Origin: CAZXCK01 sp964639225
GTDB taxonomy: Bacteria; Chloroflexota; Anaerolineae; Aggregatilineales; Phototrophicaceae
Reading direction: 5' to 3'
Assembly: GCA_964639225.1 (NCBI GenBank)
Contig: CAZXCK010000148.1
Coordinates: forward strand, 1-9,654
Length of the DNA stretch: 9,654 nucleotides
This document shows, piece after piece, positions 8,279-9,654 of the stretch. Position 1 is the first letter of the stretch, and each line of letters starts with the position of its first letter. Below the pieces are notes generated by a model. It worked only from the letters and a program-made list of their open reading frames with translations. It made no database searches and had not been told where the DNA came from. A program made the position numbers and the translations under genes.

Positions 8279-8307
8279 GTGGTCCCCACAGGCGTGGGGG
8301 TGTCTTG
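8279..8307 (+). repeat. Orphan degenerate CRISPR repeat hairpin between cas6e and cas1
   Basis: Aligned without gaps to the array repeat at 9570-9598, this 29-base stretch matches at 23 positions. The six differences are at 8281, 8282, 8290 (loop), and 8304-8306 (in the handle). The six-pair stem CCCCAC (8284-8289) / GTGGGG (8294-8299) is identical to that of the array repeat, with loop AGGC in place of GGGC. There is no second full repeat at a 61-62 base distance on either side, so this is a single copy. No T-run follows, so it is not a standard terminator. It lies in the 99-base gap separating effector genes from adaptation genes. Downstream, CTCCAC (8315-8320) and GTGGCG (8325-8330) form a weaker hairpin of similar shape. 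Confidence 0.85.
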
Positions 8308-8362
8308 GTCAAATCTCCACACTGGTGGCGAGACGGCGGATCAGAACCAGAGGGGATAAGTC

Positions 8363-9283
8363 ATGCAGGACTTACGTATTCTGCCCAAACTGCGGGACAG
8401 CCTGAGCTACATCTATGTTGAGCAGGCGATCATTCAGCGTTACCGGGAATCTGTGGAAAAAGTAGACGATCGCGGACGAACCGCCCTGCCCATCGCCTCG
8501 CTGGCTGTACTGCTACTGGGGCCTGGAACCCGCATTACACATGAGGCGGTCAAGCTACTGGCACGTAACGGTTGTTCGATTGTGTGGGTAGGCGAAGACG
8601 GCACACGCTATTATGCGCAGGGGACCGGCGAAACACGCAAGGCCTATCGTCTGCTGCACCAGGCTGGACTGGTGAGCGATCCGGTACAACATCGAACAGT
8701 CGCCATGCGCATGTATGCGTACCGTTTTGACGAACCCTTACCAGAGGACCTGTCGATAGAGCAAATTCGCGGGCATGAGGGGGCGCGTGTGCGTAACACT
8801 TATCGCATGATGAGCCGTCGTTACGGCGTTAAATGGCACGGGCGGCGCTATGATCGAAATAGCTGGGATGGCAGCGATCCAGTCAATCGGGCACTATCTG
8901 CGGCCAATGCACTGTTGAATGGTCTGTGTCATGCGGCCATCGTCAGCGGCGGCTTCTCGCCCGGACTGGGTTTCATCCATACCGGTAAACAGCTCTCGTT
9001 TGTCTATGACGTAGCCGATTTGTACAAAACTCAAATCACAATTCCGGCAGCCTTCGAAACGGCTGCTCTGGGAACGGACAATATCGAATCTCGCGTACGT
9101 CAGCTTATGCGCCAGAGATTACGAGAAACCAAGCTGTTGGAACGGATATTGCCGGATCTGGATCAACTGCTCAATGTAACCGATAACCAGGACGATATAC
9201 TCGACGAGGATAGCGCCTTACCGACACCACTCTGGGATGATGAAGCCTCGGAAGACTATGAGGATGGCGAGACATGGTCGTGA
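8363..9283 (+). CDS. cas1: CRISPR integrase Cas1 (type I-E)
   Basis: Metal-dependent integrase that, as a (Cas1)4-(Cas2)2 complex, inserts new spacers at the leader end of the array. The 306 residues are normal for Cas1e. The catalytic residues are E139 (in GHEGARVR), H206 (FIHTGK) and D216 and D219 (YDVADLYK), each two positions before the E. coli equivalents E141, H208, D218 and D221. The C-terminal tail from about residue 265 is strongly acidic and holds PTPLWDDE, a tail type seen in other Cas1e proteins and probably contacting Cas2. A purine-rich GAGGGG ribosome binding site begins about 13 bases before the ATG. The first four genes of the effector module are farther away; the 99-base gap with the orphan repeat lies just upstream. 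The end overlaps cas2 by ten bases. Confidence 0.97.
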   Translation: MQDLRILPKLRDSLSYIYVEQAIIQRYRESVEKVDDRGRTALPIASLAVLLLGPGTRITHEAVKLLARNGCSIVWVGEDGTRYYAQGTGETRKAYRLLHQAGLVSDPVQHRTVAMRMYAYRFDEPLPEDLSIEQIRGHEGARVRNTYRMMSRRYGVKWHGRRYDRNSWDGSDPVNRALSAANALLNGLCHAAIVSGGFSPGLGFIHTGKQLSFVYDVADLYKTQITIPAAFETAALGTDNIESRVRQLMRQRLRETKLLERILPDLDQLLNVTDNQDDILDEDSALPTPLWDDEASEDYEDGETWS

Positions 9284-9546
9284 TGATACTGGAAAATGTG
9301 CCAATTGGCCTGCGCGGCGAGTTGTCCCGCTGGCTGATTGAACCGAAAGCCGGTGTTTTTGTTGGGCATGTGAATGCAATGGTGCGTGACAAATTATGGA
9401 CAATGTGCTGCCGGGGTGTTGACGAAGGGGGTGTTATTCAGATATGGTCTACAAATAACGAGCAGCGGTTTGATGTGCGCGTTCATGGCGTAGTCCGCCG
9501 GGAAATCGTAGACATTGAAGGATTGCGTTTGGTTATGCGCACCTGA
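9274..9546 (+). CDS. cas2: Cas2 of type I-E
   Basis: Structural partner of Cas1 in spacer integration; a ferredoxin-fold dimer that bridges two Cas1 dimers. The 90 residues match the family. Signatures of the I-E subgroup are ILENVPIGLRGELSRWLIE (about residues 5-23), KAGVFVGHVNAMVRDKLW (about 25-42) and IWSTNNEQ in the central strand. The ATG at 9274 overlaps the cas1 end by ten bases and gives the usual MVV start; a second ATG at 9283, overlapping the cas1 TGA, would shorten it by three residues and cannot be excluded. The last codons may also contain the array leader, because the first repeat lies only 23 bases past the stop. Confidence 0.96.
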   Translation: MVVMILENVPIGLRGELSRWLIEPKAGVFVGHVNAMVRDKLWTMCCRGVDEGGVIQIWSTNNEQRFDVRVHGVVRREIVDIEGLRLVMRT

Positions 9547-9569
9547 ATCTTTCATCGTATTACGGAAGG
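9547..9569 (+). other. Very short spacer region between cas2 and the array (leader candidate)
   Basis: Only 23 bases lie between the cas2 stop and the first repeat. Type I-E leaders usually span several tens of bases or more, so any leader motif or promoter must extend back into cas2. By eye, TATTAC (9558-9563) resembles a weak -10, and TTGCGT (9523-9528) or TTGGTT (9529-9534) resembles a -35, but the spacings are far longer than normal and I do not call a promoter. The array may instead be read through from the cas operon. Confidence 0.4.
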
Positions 9570-9654
9570 GTTTTCCCCACGGGCGTGGGGGTGTTCCGAA
9601 TGACGGCGGCACGGGCTATGAGCTTGCCGTCGTTTTCCCCACGGGCGTGGGGGT
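9570..9654 (+). CRISPR. Start of a type I-E CRISPR array (one full repeat, one spacer, one partial repeat)
   Basis: Repeat 1 is 9570-9598 (29 bases); spacer 1 is 9599-9631 (33 bases); repeat 2 begins at 9632 and is cut by the window after 23 bases, all identical to repeat 1. Each repeat has the stem CCCCAC (9575-9580) / GTGGGG (9585-9590) around loop GGGC, typical of I-E. Cas6e should cut after 9590, leaving the 8-nt handle GTGTTCCG. The order of GTTTT at the 5' end and TTCCG at the 3' end gives the transcribed strand as +, so the cas2-proximal repeat is leader-proximal. The unit is 62 bases, one more than the usual 61, but only one unit is visible. The spacer carries GACGGC (9602-9607) and GCCGTC (9626-9631) as an inverted repeat. 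Confidence 0.94.

Noticed and set aside
8284..8310. Orphan repeat hairpin as a Rho-independent terminator
   Set aside because: The stem is followed by a G/T mix (GTGTCTTGG) and not by a run of T, and cas1-cas2 downstream show no promoter of their own.
8308..8340. Hairpin at 8315-8330 as a second true CRISPR repeat
   Set aside because: Only the stem cores resemble the repeat; the loop, flanks and handle do not match, and the 31-base distance to the first hairpin does not fit a repeat-spacer unit.
8279..8359. 26-codon frame with a GTG start between cas6e and cas1, a possible small toxin or peptide
   Set aside because: It starts within the repeat-like hairpin, has no ribosome binding site, and its sequence is fixed by the repeat; the peptide is hydrophilic with no toxin-like membrane segment.

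Overview
The window holds a complete type I-E (Cascade/CasABCDE) CRISPR-Cas locus, all on the + strand and read as one compact operon. The order is cas3 (with an N-terminal regulator fusion), cas8e/cse1, cse2, cas7e, cas5e, cas6e, cas1e, cas2e, then the first repeat, first spacer and start of the second repeat of the CRISPR array, which runs off the right edge. Every gene was identified from family motifs read in the translation. The host is a bacterium of roughly middle GC content. A guess such as Chloroflexota is possible from the WYL-plus-I-E layout, but the sequence does not settle taxonomy.

Layout. Bases 1-117 look like the last 38 codons of an unrelated upstream gene. Bases 118-208 are AT-rich and hold an extended -10 promoter candidate and the ribosome binding site of the first cas gene. 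Bases 209-3796 encode a 1195-residue protein that joins a complete HTH-WYL-WCX transcription regulator (about residues 1-315) to a complete HD nuclease/helicase Cas3 (about residues 331-1195). Bases 3793-8263 encode the five Cascade subunits, with junctions that overlap or nearly touch except for a 67-base gap before cas7e. Bases 8264-8362 separate the interference genes from the adaptation genes and contain a lone degenerate copy of the CRISPR repeat. Its hairpin stem is intact while its flanks have drifted. Bases 8363-9546 encode Cas1 and Cas2, and the array starts only 23 bases after the cas2 stop.

How it works together. Cas1-Cas2 insert new spacers into the array. Cas6e cuts the array transcript just 3' of each repeat stem to give crRNAs with an 8-nt 5' handle. 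Cas8e, Cse2, Cas7e, Cas5e and Cas6e form Cascade around the crRNA, and Cas3 is recruited to unwind and shred the target DNA. All recognisable catalytic motifs are present, so the system looks functional.

The parts that are not routine are the regulator-nuclease fusion, a possible internal start that could release free Cas3, the orphan repeat hairpin between cas6e and cas1, and the near absence of a non-coding leader before the array.
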